Assembly: GCA_964544605.1 (NCBI GenBank)
Contig: CAZJBX010000047.1
Coordinates: 1-6,799 of the forward strand
DNA from: JAMIFN01 sp964544605
GTDB lineage: Bacteria > Pseudomonadota > Gammaproteobacteria > Burkholderiales > Burkholderiaceae_C
Direction: 5' to 3'
Length of the DNA stretch: 6,799 bases
Below the pieces are notes generated by a model. It had not been told where the DNA came from. It made no database searches and was given only the letters and a program-made list of their open reading frames with translations. A program made the position numbers and the translations under genes. Positions 1 through 5,288 of this stretch are shown in pieces; within the stretch, counting starts at the first letter, position 1; each line of letters starts with the position of its first letter.

Positions 1-26
1 AAAAGGCCAGCTATGAAAAGCTGGCC
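1..26 (-). terminator. Rho-independent terminator in left chromosomal flank
   Basis: A perfect 8-bp stem (GGCCAGCT at 5-12, AGCTGGCC at 19-26) with a 6-base loop. Read on the minus strand it runs into at least four T (complement of 1-4, at the window edge). It lies outside the left att copy. In the empty chromosome it would sit about 20 bases after the tRNA CCA end, so it is probably the original terminator of the tRNA transcript, now displaced about 6.7 kb by the element. The stem is seen directly; the former role is inferred. Confidence 0.6.
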
Positions 27-43
27 TAAGTTGTTGAATTGAT

Positions 44-57
44 TGGTAGGGCGTGCT
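44..57. other. Left attachment site copy (displaced tRNA 3' end)
   Basis: The 14 bases TGGTAGGGCGTGCT are identical to 6718-6731, the last 14 bases of the tRNA gene including CCA (read on the opposite strand). Only this short 3' part of a tRNA is present here; upstream the match decays apart from a TTCG at the T-loop position. This is the footprint expected of a tyrosine recombinase that integrates into a tRNA 3' end. The strand crossover should lie within or next to these 14 bases. Distance between the two copies is 6,674 bp, which is the predicted size of the excised circle. Confidence 0.75.
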
Positions 58-119
58 TCTACCGAATCTGGCCTATAACCCGTTGATTTCATTGAGTTTC
101 AAAGTCTGAGAGACTCATT

Positions 120-140
120 TGTTCCCCCGTTTGTTCCCCC
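120..140. repeat. Left copy of paired TGTTCCCCC boxes (candidate integrase arm site)
   Basis: Two TGTTCCCCC boxes (120-128 and 132-140) are separated by GTT. The whole 21-base unit recurs exactly and in the same orientation at 6583-6603 near the other end. It lies 62 bases inside the left att copy. Tyrosine integrases of phages and islands usually bind short repeated arm-type sites on both sides of the core, and this matches that arrangement. An alternative is a binding site of another element regulator. Confidence 0.55.
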
Positions 141-146
141 AAATCC

Positions 147-630
147 TCACCCATACCCATAAATTACGGCGCAAATGATAGCACCACGCTTGCAGCTCTT
201 GGCCACCTTTGCGGCATCTGGCTGGGCTGGGTCGAGCTGGCATTGCACCAGCAGCAGCGGCCTCCATAGGCAAGCTTTTTTGCAGGTAAAAAATCTCTGC
301 CAGCAGGGGCGTGAGGGTTCAGGCTTGATGCCTTTGCATTTTGCAAACATGCCCCCCCCTATACCAGCAGCAGGGCATGATGGCGGCTTCAAATGCCGCT
401 GTGTGAGGCTTGGCGCTGTCAGGCAGGGCGTTGCATGGGTCGAGCTGTAGGGGCGGCTGTAGGCGCTGCACCACGGGGGCATCTTTTTTCCGTGCAAGCA
501 AGTTCGAGAATGTCAGGGCGGCGGTGCGCTGTCGTTTCGTTTTACAGTTTTGAGCCTACCCCCTATGACGGCATCGGCGGGGGGGATGGCGGCGGAAATT
601 CCACTATTTTCCACCCCGTGGCCACACACA
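147..630. other. Gene-poor left end of the element; possible decayed reading frame
   Basis: No convincing gene is seen between the operon terminator and the left boxes. On the minus strand one frame is open from a TAG near 558 to 319 and reads plausibly (for example ...TAALTFSNLLARKK...), but it has no ATG with a ribosome binding site. At a run of eight G (minus strand, 352-359) it passes into an early stop, whereas one base fewer would continue it in another frame to 147. A third frame with a TTG start (346-164) contains GGRCCWC. This could be a frameshifted remnant or chance open frame. The stretch also has two copies of GGGTCGAGCT (229-238, 437-446). A helper-phage packaging site could lie here, but nothing identifies one. 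Confidence 0.35.
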
Positions 631-653
631 CAAAAGCCCGCGCAAGGGCGGGC
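631..653 (-). terminator. Rho-independent terminator closing the element operon
   Basis: On the minus strand GCCCGC and GCGGGC form a 6-bp stem (653-648 with 641-636) with a 6-base loop, followed by TTTTGTGTG. It begins about 27 bases after the stop codon of the DUF5681 gene, with no gene continuing beyond, so it is the likely end of the alpA-to-DUF5681 transcript. Confidence 0.7.
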
Positions 654-679
654 CTGTAGGGTCGAGCTTGGGCGCTGGG

Positions 680-1123
680 TCACAAATCAGCCAGCGCTTG
701 ATTCAGCCAGTTGTCGGGGTCGCTGTGTTTTATCCTGTGTTGGGCACTGGCCACAAAATCGAGCATGTCAGCGGCGCGGCTGGCATCTAGCTCACCAGCG
801 GCCACGGCCTGCAAAATGGCTTTGTAGGCTTCATGCGGCGTGCTGTCAGCCACGGGCAAGGCCACGGGCGCAGCTTGCGGCTTGAGCGCAGGCAACACGC
901 GGTCAATGACGATGCGGGCGGCCACCATGTCACCAGCTTTTGCAGCGGTGACGATGGCCTCTAGCACTTCGTCGCAGTGCTCGGCTAGCTGCTCTCGCAG
1001 TTGGTGGGCTTCACGGCGGCGGCCTTGCGGGTTGCCCGATACGCCTTTACGCCATCGCCCTGCATGGTCTCGGCTGTCCTGTTCTTGCGTGCCAGTAGGG
1101 GCGGCGGTGGTGGTGTTCTTCAT
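680..1123 (-). CDS. DUF5681 domain protein, possible small-terminase-like
   Basis: A 147-aa soluble protein. Residues 23-36 read RWRKGVSGNPQGRR, the hallmark N-terminal motif of DUF5681, followed by a helical segment (about 40-80) with the typical KAGDM..A..I.IDR.LP pattern. DUF5681 proteins are usually found in phages and often beside the large terminase, so a role in DNA recognition for packaging is plausible but unproven. I chose the start at 1123 rather than the upstream in-frame ATG at 1186: it has AGGAAGG about 10 bases ahead and overlaps the previous stop by ATGA (1120-1123). It is the last gene of the operon, ahead of an intrinsic terminator. No large terminase or any capsid gene accompanies it, which is unusual for a phage but fits a satellite that borrows a helper's packaging machinery. 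Confidence 0.85.
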   Translation of the reverse strand: MKNTTTAAPTGTQEQDSRDHAGRWRKGVSGNPQGRRREAHQLREQLAEHCDEVLEAIVTAAKAGDMVAARIVIDRVLPALKPQAAPVALPVADSTPHEAYKAILQAVAAGELDASRAADMLDFVASAQHRIKHSDPDNWLNQALADL

Positions 1124-1266
1124 GGTCTGGGTTCCTTCCTGTTGGTGTTGGGTCTTTTGGGTGGTGGTGGGCGATAGCGCGGCCACTCACCGTGCAAAGG
1201 CTTGGCGCTCAGGCTGCGTGCCATCGCGTCAAAGACTTGGTAAGCGGCGCGCGCGGGGTCGGTCAT
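1120..1266 (-). CDS. Small hypothetical protein, proline-rich basic tail
   Basis: A 48-aa frame with an N-terminal helix-like part (MTDPARAAYQVFDAMARSL) and a C-terminal half rich in proline, arginine and lysine. I do not recognise a family. It is supported mainly by position: its ATG overlaps the stop of the 43-aa membrane protein (ATGA at 1263-1266), and its own stop overlaps the ATG of the DUF5681 gene (ATGA at 1120-1123). An AAGG lies about 10 bases ahead of the start. The frame is open further upstream to 1347, but that extension would overlap the 43-aa gene. Low complexity of the tail means a spurious frame cannot be excluded; the two exact couplings argue against it. Confidence 0.55.
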   Translation of the reverse strand: MTDPARAAYQVFDAMARSLSAKPLHGEWPRYRPPPPKRPNTNRKEPRP

Positions 1267-1394
1267 GTCTTGGCCTTGCGTTTGATGCGCAGCCACCAAA
1301 TCAGCCGCTTGGCACTGTCCACCAGCAGGGCCAGCAGCCAGATACAAGCCAGCACCAGCATGGCCATTTCAGCGGGGGTTAAGGGTGTGTTCAT
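1263..1394 (-). CDS. Small single-pass membrane protein (43 aa)
   Basis: A short frame starting MNTPLTPAEMAM. Residues about 10-25 are a continuous hydrophobic stretch (MLVLACIWLLALLV within it), followed by WWLRIKRKAKT, a strongly basic tail. By the positive-inside rule this predicts one membrane segment with the C-terminus in the cytoplasm. Its ATG overlaps the stop of the 116-aa gene (ATGA at 1391-1394), and its stop overlaps the next start (ATGA at 1263-1266). It is easily missed because it is under 50 codons. Function is unknown. Membrane micro-proteins in phage-like elements include holin-like and exclusion proteins, but nothing here assigns one of these roles. Confidence 0.65.
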   Translation of the reverse strand: MNTPLTPAEMAMLVLACIWLLALLVDSAKRLIWWLRIKRKAKT

Positions 1395-1741
1395 GATTGC
1401 ACCTCCATCAAGTCAAAGCACTGGGCAGCCGCATGGCTTGGCGGCGGGCCGTATTGGTCAATGAACATTTCCAGCAGCTCGGCATAGTCCTCAGGCTTGG
1501 CCGCCAATATGTCTTGGCGCATGGCTTGGCGGGCCGCTTCACCATCGCCCCAGCAGTCGCAGGCGTGCATCGCCGCGCGCATCAACTCTTTTTGCAAATC
1601 AGCATGGGGGCTTGCTAATCTTGCTAATCTGCTAATCTGGCCCCCTTTCGGGGGGTCTTTGGGTGTCGGATTAGCAGGATTAGCAGAATTAGCAGGGGGT
1701 GCATGTCGTTCTGCAATTTTGAAAGCGTCAAACCAAATCAT
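1391..1741 (-). CDS. Hypothetical phage/island protein with iteron-encoded linker
   Basis: A 116-aa protein starting MIWFDAFKIAERHAPP. The ATG overlaps the stop of the primase-helicase gene (ATGA at 1738-1741), so I prefer it to the upstream in-frame ATG at 1801. Residues about 16-44 are a low-complexity linker with period-3 repeats (SANPANP, then ISRLARLAS); this linker is the translation of the inverted iteron array at 1614-1693. The C-terminal half (about 49-95) is predicted helical, with ACDCWGDGEAARQAMRQDI followed by an acidic/hydrophobic helix. Short proteins of this general style follow DUF3987 primase genes in Burkholderiales phages and islands as I recall, but I know no function. 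Part of the selection on this gene may be on its DNA rather than its protein. Confidence 0.7.
   Translation of the reverse strand: MIWFDAFKIAERHAPPANSANPANPTPKDPPKGGQISRLARLASPHADLQKELMRAAMHACDCWGDGEAARQAMRQDILAAKPEDYAELLEMFIDQYGPPPSHAAAQCFDLMEVQS
1614..1693. repeat. Inverted iteron array around a GC hairpin; candidate origin of replication
   Basis: Three GCTAATC copies (1614-1620, 1623-1629, 1631-1637) face three inverted copies, GATTAGC at 1669-1675 and 1678-1684 and AATTAGC at 1687-1693. Spacing is 9, 8, 9 and 9 bases, close to one helical turn. Between the arms is CCCCC-TTTC-GGGGGG (1641-1655). I saw no other copies in the window. Replicons that carry their own initiator or primase (for example P4) use short iterated sites at the origin, so an origin bound by the upstream primase-helicase or the HTH protein is the favoured reading. 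An incompatibility or regulatory site is the alternative. Confidence 0.55.
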
Positions 1742-4263
1742 GATGCGGCCTCCAAATCGTGAAGAACAAGCCAAGCTTTGCGGGTCATCTTGCCCTTCCA
1801 CGCCATGCCCTCGATTTCTTGCAGATAGCCCGCTTGCACCAGTTCTTTAACGGCAGCATCAAAGCGTTTTTTGTTGCGGGTCGAGCTTGGGCCGCCCTGC
1901 AAAACCATGGCACTGCAAAACACTGCATGGCCTTTTTCGCGTAGCCAGTGCATCAGCCCCTCGGCATCGCTCACGCTCTCAGTCACTACGGCGTTATCAC
2001 GCAAGCGCAGCGCCTCGGCCAAATACCACTGCATCAAGTTCACCGCGCGTTGCAGGTGCTCAAAATTCAGCACCATGCACTGTGTGCCTTCCTCATACAC
2101 CGACAACACGCCAGCAATGCGATAAGCCTGTTCAAGTGCTTTGCTGGCACGGTCTGTCACTTCATACAGTTCTTGCCCATCCTGCTGCATTTTTTCAAGG
2201 TCGTTTTGAATTTCAATAACGAATGATTGGTGCTCGGCGTCCAGCCTGAGCGTGCACGGCTCCAACTCTTGCGGGTCGTTTTGGGCCGTGATTGGCTTTT
2301 CACGAATGAGCGCAGCAATACGATTTTGAAACGCCACAATGTCGCGGTTCTTGCTGGCATCTTGAAAGCCTACTTCTTCATCAATGATGCGCGTTCCGAT
2401 TGTGCTTTGTGGCCATGCGATAAGGCAGCGGGCCAAAAAGCCTTGCCCCTGTGCCACGGCATCGCCAAGCAACACATTGGCCACCACGGGTTGGGCCATC
2501 AAGTGGGCAGCAATACGGCGGCCATTCAAAACGCTCACGCCATCGCCTGCTCTTACCCTATCAATTGGTTTGCCATCCCAGCCCTGAGAAAGCCATGTGT
2601 AGGTTTTCATGGCGTTATCGCTGTTCAGGGCATGGCCGCCAATGAGCTGGCCAGCTTCATCATTGAATAAGCCCACGCTGGGTTGGGCTACGGCCAGCAG
2701 CTTGAAAATGCCTTCTACCGTAGGGTCTCCAATCAAGCGCTTGGGCATCAGCGGCGGTATAGGTTTATTGCCCACGCCGTCAATGGCTTTTTTCACATCC
2801 TCAGCACTGGGTGGGGCAGCCGTTTTGCCTTTACCTTTGGCCGCAGCGATTGCCGCTTTTTTGGCCACTTCGTAAGCCTCAGACTGCTTGATATATTCCT
2901 GAAACAGCTTGTTGTAGGCTGCGCCTTCTTCCTTTTCGGCATCGGCAAAAGGCTTGGTGACAATTTTGTCAACGGTGCTTTTGCGTTCGCCACTTTTGGC
3001 CACGGTTACAAGAAACAAGCTCAGCGGGGCCGTACCGCCAAAAGGCAAGACAACATCGTAGTGGGCTTGCGCCGCCAAGCTTGCAGCACCCAAAACGCTT
3101 TGGGCGCAAAGGGCCAGCGGCGCTTGTGTGACTTGGTGCAAAGCTCTCACGGCAGGAGCCAGCGGGCCTAAGCACTCGACTGGGTAAGGCTCGGCAGGAG
3201 CCAGCGGCGCGCGCAGCGGCTCAGGCTGCATCAGCTTGGTTTGCTCGGCCTCTTGCCCCATCTCACCAAAATCATGGGCGTTGAATGTGACGCTGTAAGC
3301 TTGGCGCAGGGCAGCCTCTGGGGGGTTGTAGCCCCATTTCTGGCCCATGTGCAGCAAAGCACCCGCTGTAACTGGCTTGCCTGTGTAGTCACCAAAGCTG
3401 GCCCATTTCTGCCCCTGCTTATCGCTGTGGTAGTTGGCGATTTTGGCCGCCCATGCGTTCCACATAGCCAGCCCTTCGGCGCTACCCTCAGTCGCATGAT
3501 GCAAGGCCATGCCCACGCGCAAATAATCGTCATAGCTGGCATTGGGGTTGGGCAGGCCCTGCATGTATCGCTGCAATGCTGGCAGGTCTTCGACTGGCAC
3601 GGGCGCAGGCAGCGCAGCGGCTGGCTCTGGCATCGGCGCGCGCTCAGGCTGCACCAATAGGTCGGCTTGGCCTTGTCCAGCCTCGCACTGTGCAATGAAA
3701 CTTTTCCAGTTGGAGATTTCACGCAAGGGGGCGCAGTAGTTGCCCACTATGTCGCCTGTCAGGGTCAAATAGCGGCCATGTGTGTAAAGTTCTAGGGCTT
3801 GGCCTTCAAAACCCTTTGCGTAACTCTGGGCATCTTGGGCCACATAGCCAAACCCGCGCAAACCTTTGCCGCTGGGTGAAAACTCAACATAAGCGGGGTC
3901 GAGTGCATCTAGCACCGCTTGGGCCTGTGGGCTGATTTCGCCATCCTCACTCACGCAAGCGTCAATGTCGATTGCACCAATGCGGCGCTCTGGCTGTTCG
4001 TCTTTGCCATATAAGACAAAGCCCACGCCTGTAAACGGGTTGGCGCTACTCTGGCTGGCTTCGTAGCTCTGCCATGCGGTGTCGAAGTCTGCCCATGTGT
4101 TGGGGTCTTTCGTGCTGGCATGTCTGCCCTGCTGTTTGGCGTTGTAAGGCACTTTGGTGGGCTTTGAGCCTTGGCGCTCCTCAGCACGCCAGCAAACCCA
4201 ATGGGGCAGCTTTTTAAGCTCTTGGGGCATAGCCAAGTGATTGGGGGGTGTCCATGTGCTCAT
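1738..4263 (-). CDS. Primase-helicase replication protein (prim-pol, PriCT_2, DUF3987)
   Basis: An 841-aa multidomain replication protein. Residues about 1-195 resemble the prim-pol domain of phage and plasmid primases: KPTKVPYNA, an acidic pair in IDID (98-101), SPSGKGLRGFG (129-139) and GRYLTLTG. About 225-312 matches PriCT_2 (YDDYLRVGMALHH, W..WA). About 345-790 is DUF3987, a helicase-like ATPase, with a P-loop variant SGERKST (424-430), a Walker-B-like GLFNDEAG (531-538) and SQGWDGKPIDR. The last ~80 residues look like a winged helix. Together these should prime and unwind the element's own DNA. The residues 461-490 are an alanine/lysine-rich insertion of low complexity. Its start overlaps the HTH gene stop (ATGA at 4260-4263). 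No interruption is visible, so it should be functional. Domain names come from pattern recognition, not a search. Confidence 0.88.
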   Translation of the reverse strand: MSTWTPPNHLAMPQELKKLPHWVCWRAEERQGSKPTKVPYNAKQQGRHASTKDPNTWADFDTAWQSYEASQSSANPFTGVGFVLYGKDEQPERRIGAIDIDACVSEDGEISPQAQAVLDALDPAYVEFSPSGKGLRGFGYVAQDAQSYAKGFEGQALELYTHGRYLTLTGDIVGNYCAPLREISNWKSFIAQCEAGQGQADLLVQPERAPMPEPAAALPAPVPVEDLPALQRYMQGLPNPNASYDDYLRVGMALHHATEGSAEGLAMWNAWAAKIANYHSDKQGQKWASFGDYTGKPVTAGALLHMGQKWGYNPPEAALRQAYSVTFNAHDFGEMGQEAEQTKLMQPEPLRAPLAPAEPYPVECLGPLAPAVRALHQVTQAPLALCAQSVLGAASLAAQAHYDVVLPFGGTAPLSLFLVTVAKSGERKSTVDKIVTKPFADAEKEEGAAYNKLFQEYIKQSEAYEVAKKAAIAAAKGKGKTAAPPSAEDVKKAIDGVGNKPIPPLMPKRLIGDPTVEGIFKLLAVAQPSVGLFNDEAGQLIGGHALNSDNAMKTYTWLSQGWDGKPIDRVRAGDGVSVLNGRRIAAHLMAQPVVANVLLGDAVAQGQGFLARCLIAWPQSTIGTRIIDEEVGFQDASKNRDIVAFQNRIAALIREKPITAQNDPQELEPCTLRLDAEHQSFVIEIQNDLEKMQQDGQELYEVTDRASKALEQAYRIAGVLSVYEEGTQCMVLNFEHLQRAVNLMQWYLAEALRLRDNAVVTESVSDAEGLMHWLREKGHAVFCSAMVLQGGPSSTRNKKRFDAAVKELVQAGYLQEIEGMAWKGKMTRKAWLVLHDLEAAS

Positions 4264-4652
4264 TGCTGGCCCCCTTCATCGTTCAAACCCAGCAGCGCAT
4301 TAGCGTTGTCTGGTTCTGCCAGCAGCTCATACAGTCCCACGCCTTTATGCTGAAAGCCCCAGCTATCGGTTAGGGTGATACGGTGGGTTTTGATTTCAAA
4401 ACCACAGTCACGCAGGTTTTTTATGCGTGCGGGCGGGTGATACAAGCCCCTTTGCGCCAGCTCATGCGTATGGTGCGGGCGCAGTCGCAGCAGCTCTAAA
4501 GCGCGTTGCAGTTGCGCAATGGTTGCTGTGTTTTTGGTAGAATGTAAGTGCTTGCTTACATTGGCTCCCTCGCTGTTACCAGCTTGGGGGCTTTCTTTTT
4601 GGGCGTGTGCTTGGGCCTGCCCGTGGTGGGCATCTTGGGTGAAGTTGTGCAT
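4260..4652 (-). CDS. Winged-helix/HTH DNA-binding protein
   Basis: A 130-aa protein. Residues 1-40 are polar and histidine/glutamine-rich and probably disordered. Residues about 43-113 form a compact helix-turn-helix/winged-helix domain: AQLQRALELLRLRPHHTHELAQRGLY, then PPARIKNLRDCGFEIKTHRI, then a beta-wing TLTDSWGFQHKGVGLYELL. This pattern is common in small phage and island proteins placed just before a replication gene. It could be a transcriptional regulator or a replication accessory that recognises the origin. A GGGGGTGA ribosome binding site in the 11-base gap after alpA supports the start. The stop overlaps the primase start. The coding sequence contains a perfect inverted repeat (4541-4562), which could be an autoregulatory site. 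Confidence 0.75.
   Translation of the reverse strand: MHNFTQDAHHGQAQAHAQKESPQAGNSEGANVSKHLHSTKNTATIAQLQRALELLRLRPHHTHELAQRGLYHPPARIKNLRDCGFEIKTHRITLTDSWGFQHKGVGLYELLAEPDNANALLGLNDEGGQQ
4541..4562. repeat. Perfect inverted repeat AATGTAAG-N6-CTTACATT inside the HTH gene
   Basis: Two 8-base arms (4541-4548, 4555-4562) flank a TGCTTG spacer. The arm length and spacing are those of a dimeric repressor operator. It is AT-rich compared with the surrounding coding sequence and is encoded in the disordered part of the protein (around residues 31-38), where sequence is free to vary. No good promoter is visible next to it. A chance palindrome of this quality is unlikely but possible. Confidence 0.4.
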
Positions 4653-4663
4653 GATTCACCCCC

Positions 4664-4921
4664 TCAAACCGCATCATTGGCCGCGCCGTTGTTCTGGCTG
4701 GCTTGATGAATGGTTTGTTCAATCAGCTTTTGAATGTCGCTGTATCGCCAGACGGCAATGCGCTCACTGAGCTTAATAGGGGCTGGGTAGCGGCCTAGCT
4801 TGATGCCGTCATACCAATGGGCGCGGCTGACTTGGTAAAGCTCTAAAACATCTTTGATGCGTATCAGCTTTTCGGGGGGAGGTTGCTGGGCTGTAGTGCC
4901 AGCAGGGGCGGTTGTTTTCAT
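4664..4921 (-). CDS. AlpA-family excisionase/transcriptional regulator
   Basis: An 85-aa protein with a disordered proline/alanine N-terminus (1-17) and an AlpA/MerR-like winged HTH: LIRIKDVLELYQVSRAHWYDGI (HTH, about 19-40), GRYPAPIKLSERIAVWR (wing), YSDIQKLIEQTI. AlpA proteins act as activators of integrase genes or as excisionases in P4-like and other satellites and islands; here the protein is the first gene of the replication operon. A GGAG (complement of 4929-4932) seven bases ahead of the ATG supports the start. A promoter, a palindrome and a terminator-like hairpin lie upstream. Which of the roles (excision, activation of int, activation of its own operon) applies cannot be told from sequence. 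Confidence 0.85.
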   Translation of the reverse strand: MKTTAPAGTTAQQPPPEKLIRIKDVLELYQVSRAHWYDGIKLGRYPAPIKLSERIAVWRYSDIQKLIEQTIHQASQNNGAANDAV

Positions 4922-4939
4922 TCAAAAACTCCAAGACAG

Positions 4940-4965
4940 AAAAACACCCCCAAATGAATGGGGGG
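4940..4965 (-). terminator. Terminator-like hairpin in the alpA leader (possible attenuator)
   Basis: On the minus strand CCCCC and GGGGG form a stem (4964-4960 with 4951-4947) around an 8-base loop, followed by TGTTTTT. It lies between the predicted alpA promoter and the alpA start, ending 19 bases before the ATG, so it could stop transcription before the operon is entered. The stem is only 5 bp but all G-C. Whether it terminates constitutively, conditionally or hardly at all is unknown. There is no gene between promoter and hairpin that it could serve as an ordinary terminator. Confidence 0.5.
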
Positions 4966-5051
4966 CGGCGTGTGTTCTCCTGCTTGGCTTAAAACCTATC
5001 GGCCTTAAGTTGCAGCCTTTGGGGCGGGTTCTGTTTGTGAATTGAAAAACA

Positions 5052-5072
5052 GTTAGCGCCCAATGCACTAAC
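5052..5072. promoter_or_regulatory. Palindromic operator candidate just downstream of the alpA promoter
   Basis: GTTAGCGC (5052-5059) and GCACTAAC (5065-5072) are inverted with one mismatch and a 5-base spacer. The palindrome would cover roughly +2 to +22 of the transcript predicted from the promoter at 5081-5108, a classic repressor position. The overlapping ACAGTTAG (5049-5056) recurs inverted as CTAACTGT at 5142-5149 on the upstream side of the promoter, inside another palindrome, AACTG-T-CAGTT (5144-5154). Candidate binders are AlpA, the HTH protein or a helper-phage regulator. Confidence 0.45.
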
Positions 5073-5080
5073 TTGGACAA

Positions 5081-5108
5081 AGTATAGGCTAGAAAAGTGA
5101 TTTACCAA
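5081..5108 (-). promoter_or_regulatory. Predicted sigma-70 promoter for the alpA operon
   Basis: On the minus strand TTGGTA (5108-5103) and TATACT (5086-5081) are separated by 16 bases; matches to the consensus are 4/6 and 5/6. The transcript would start near 5074 and have a leader of about 150 bases before alpA. It is the best promoter I can see in the int-alpA gap. Confidence 0.55.
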
Positions 5109-5109
5109 T

Positions 5110-5288
5110 AATCCCTGTATTTTCATGCCGATAATCGTGCTCTAACTGTCAGTTGGTTTTTATTCCCCTTTGTCTCTTGTTGTCTTGTGTTGTCCAAACA
5201 CCGCCCCGTAGCCCTCTTTTTGTTGTGGTGAATTTCCAACAGTCAGCCCCTCGCTTTGTTGTTGTAGCGGCTCCACTGGCCCCTAAAA
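5110..5288. other. Intergenic stretch between int and the alpA promoter
   Basis: No convincing gene. The minus strand is rich in ACAACA-type runs, including two imperfect direct repeats (5210-5226 and 5245-5262, both AGCCC..TC..TTTGTTGT on the plus strand) and a palindrome AACTG-T-CAGTT at 5144-5154. A 67-codon frame (5352-5149) overlaps the int 3' end, but its low-complexity product looks like a translation of these repeats. No clear int terminator is visible, so int transcription may read through towards alpA. Confidence 0.4.

Noticed and set aside
103..115. Palindrome AGTCT-GAG-AGACT near the left end
   Set aside because: A 5-base stem with no U-tract and no second copy; it might be a binding site for excision factors but nothing beyond proximity to the att supports that.
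1124..1186. DUF5681 start at 1186 giving 168 residues
   Set aside because: The extension is glutamine/threonine low-complexity and overlaps the 48-aa gene; the ATG at 1123 has AGGAAGG ahead of it and an ATGA coupling.
840..1382. 180-codon plus-strand frame
   Set aside because: Antisense shadow of the DUF5681 gene and the two small genes; its product is serine/arginine/cysteine-rich and has no domain pattern, while the opposite strand holds four exactly coupled genes.
1641..1655. CCCCC-TTTC-GGGGGG hairpin read as a terminator
   Set aside because: No T-tract follows on either strand and it lies inside a translated gene; it is better treated as the centre of the iteron array.
2227..2670. 147-codon plus-strand frame opposite the DUF3987 domain
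   Set aside because: Antisense shadow; no domain pattern, and the opposite frame carries the conserved DUF3987 motifs.
3231..3722. 163-codon minus-strand frame inside the primase-helicase gene
   Set aside because: It is an alternative frame of a gene whose main frame shows prim-pol and PriCT_2 motifs without a break; the product is cysteine/proline-rich and recognisably out of frame.
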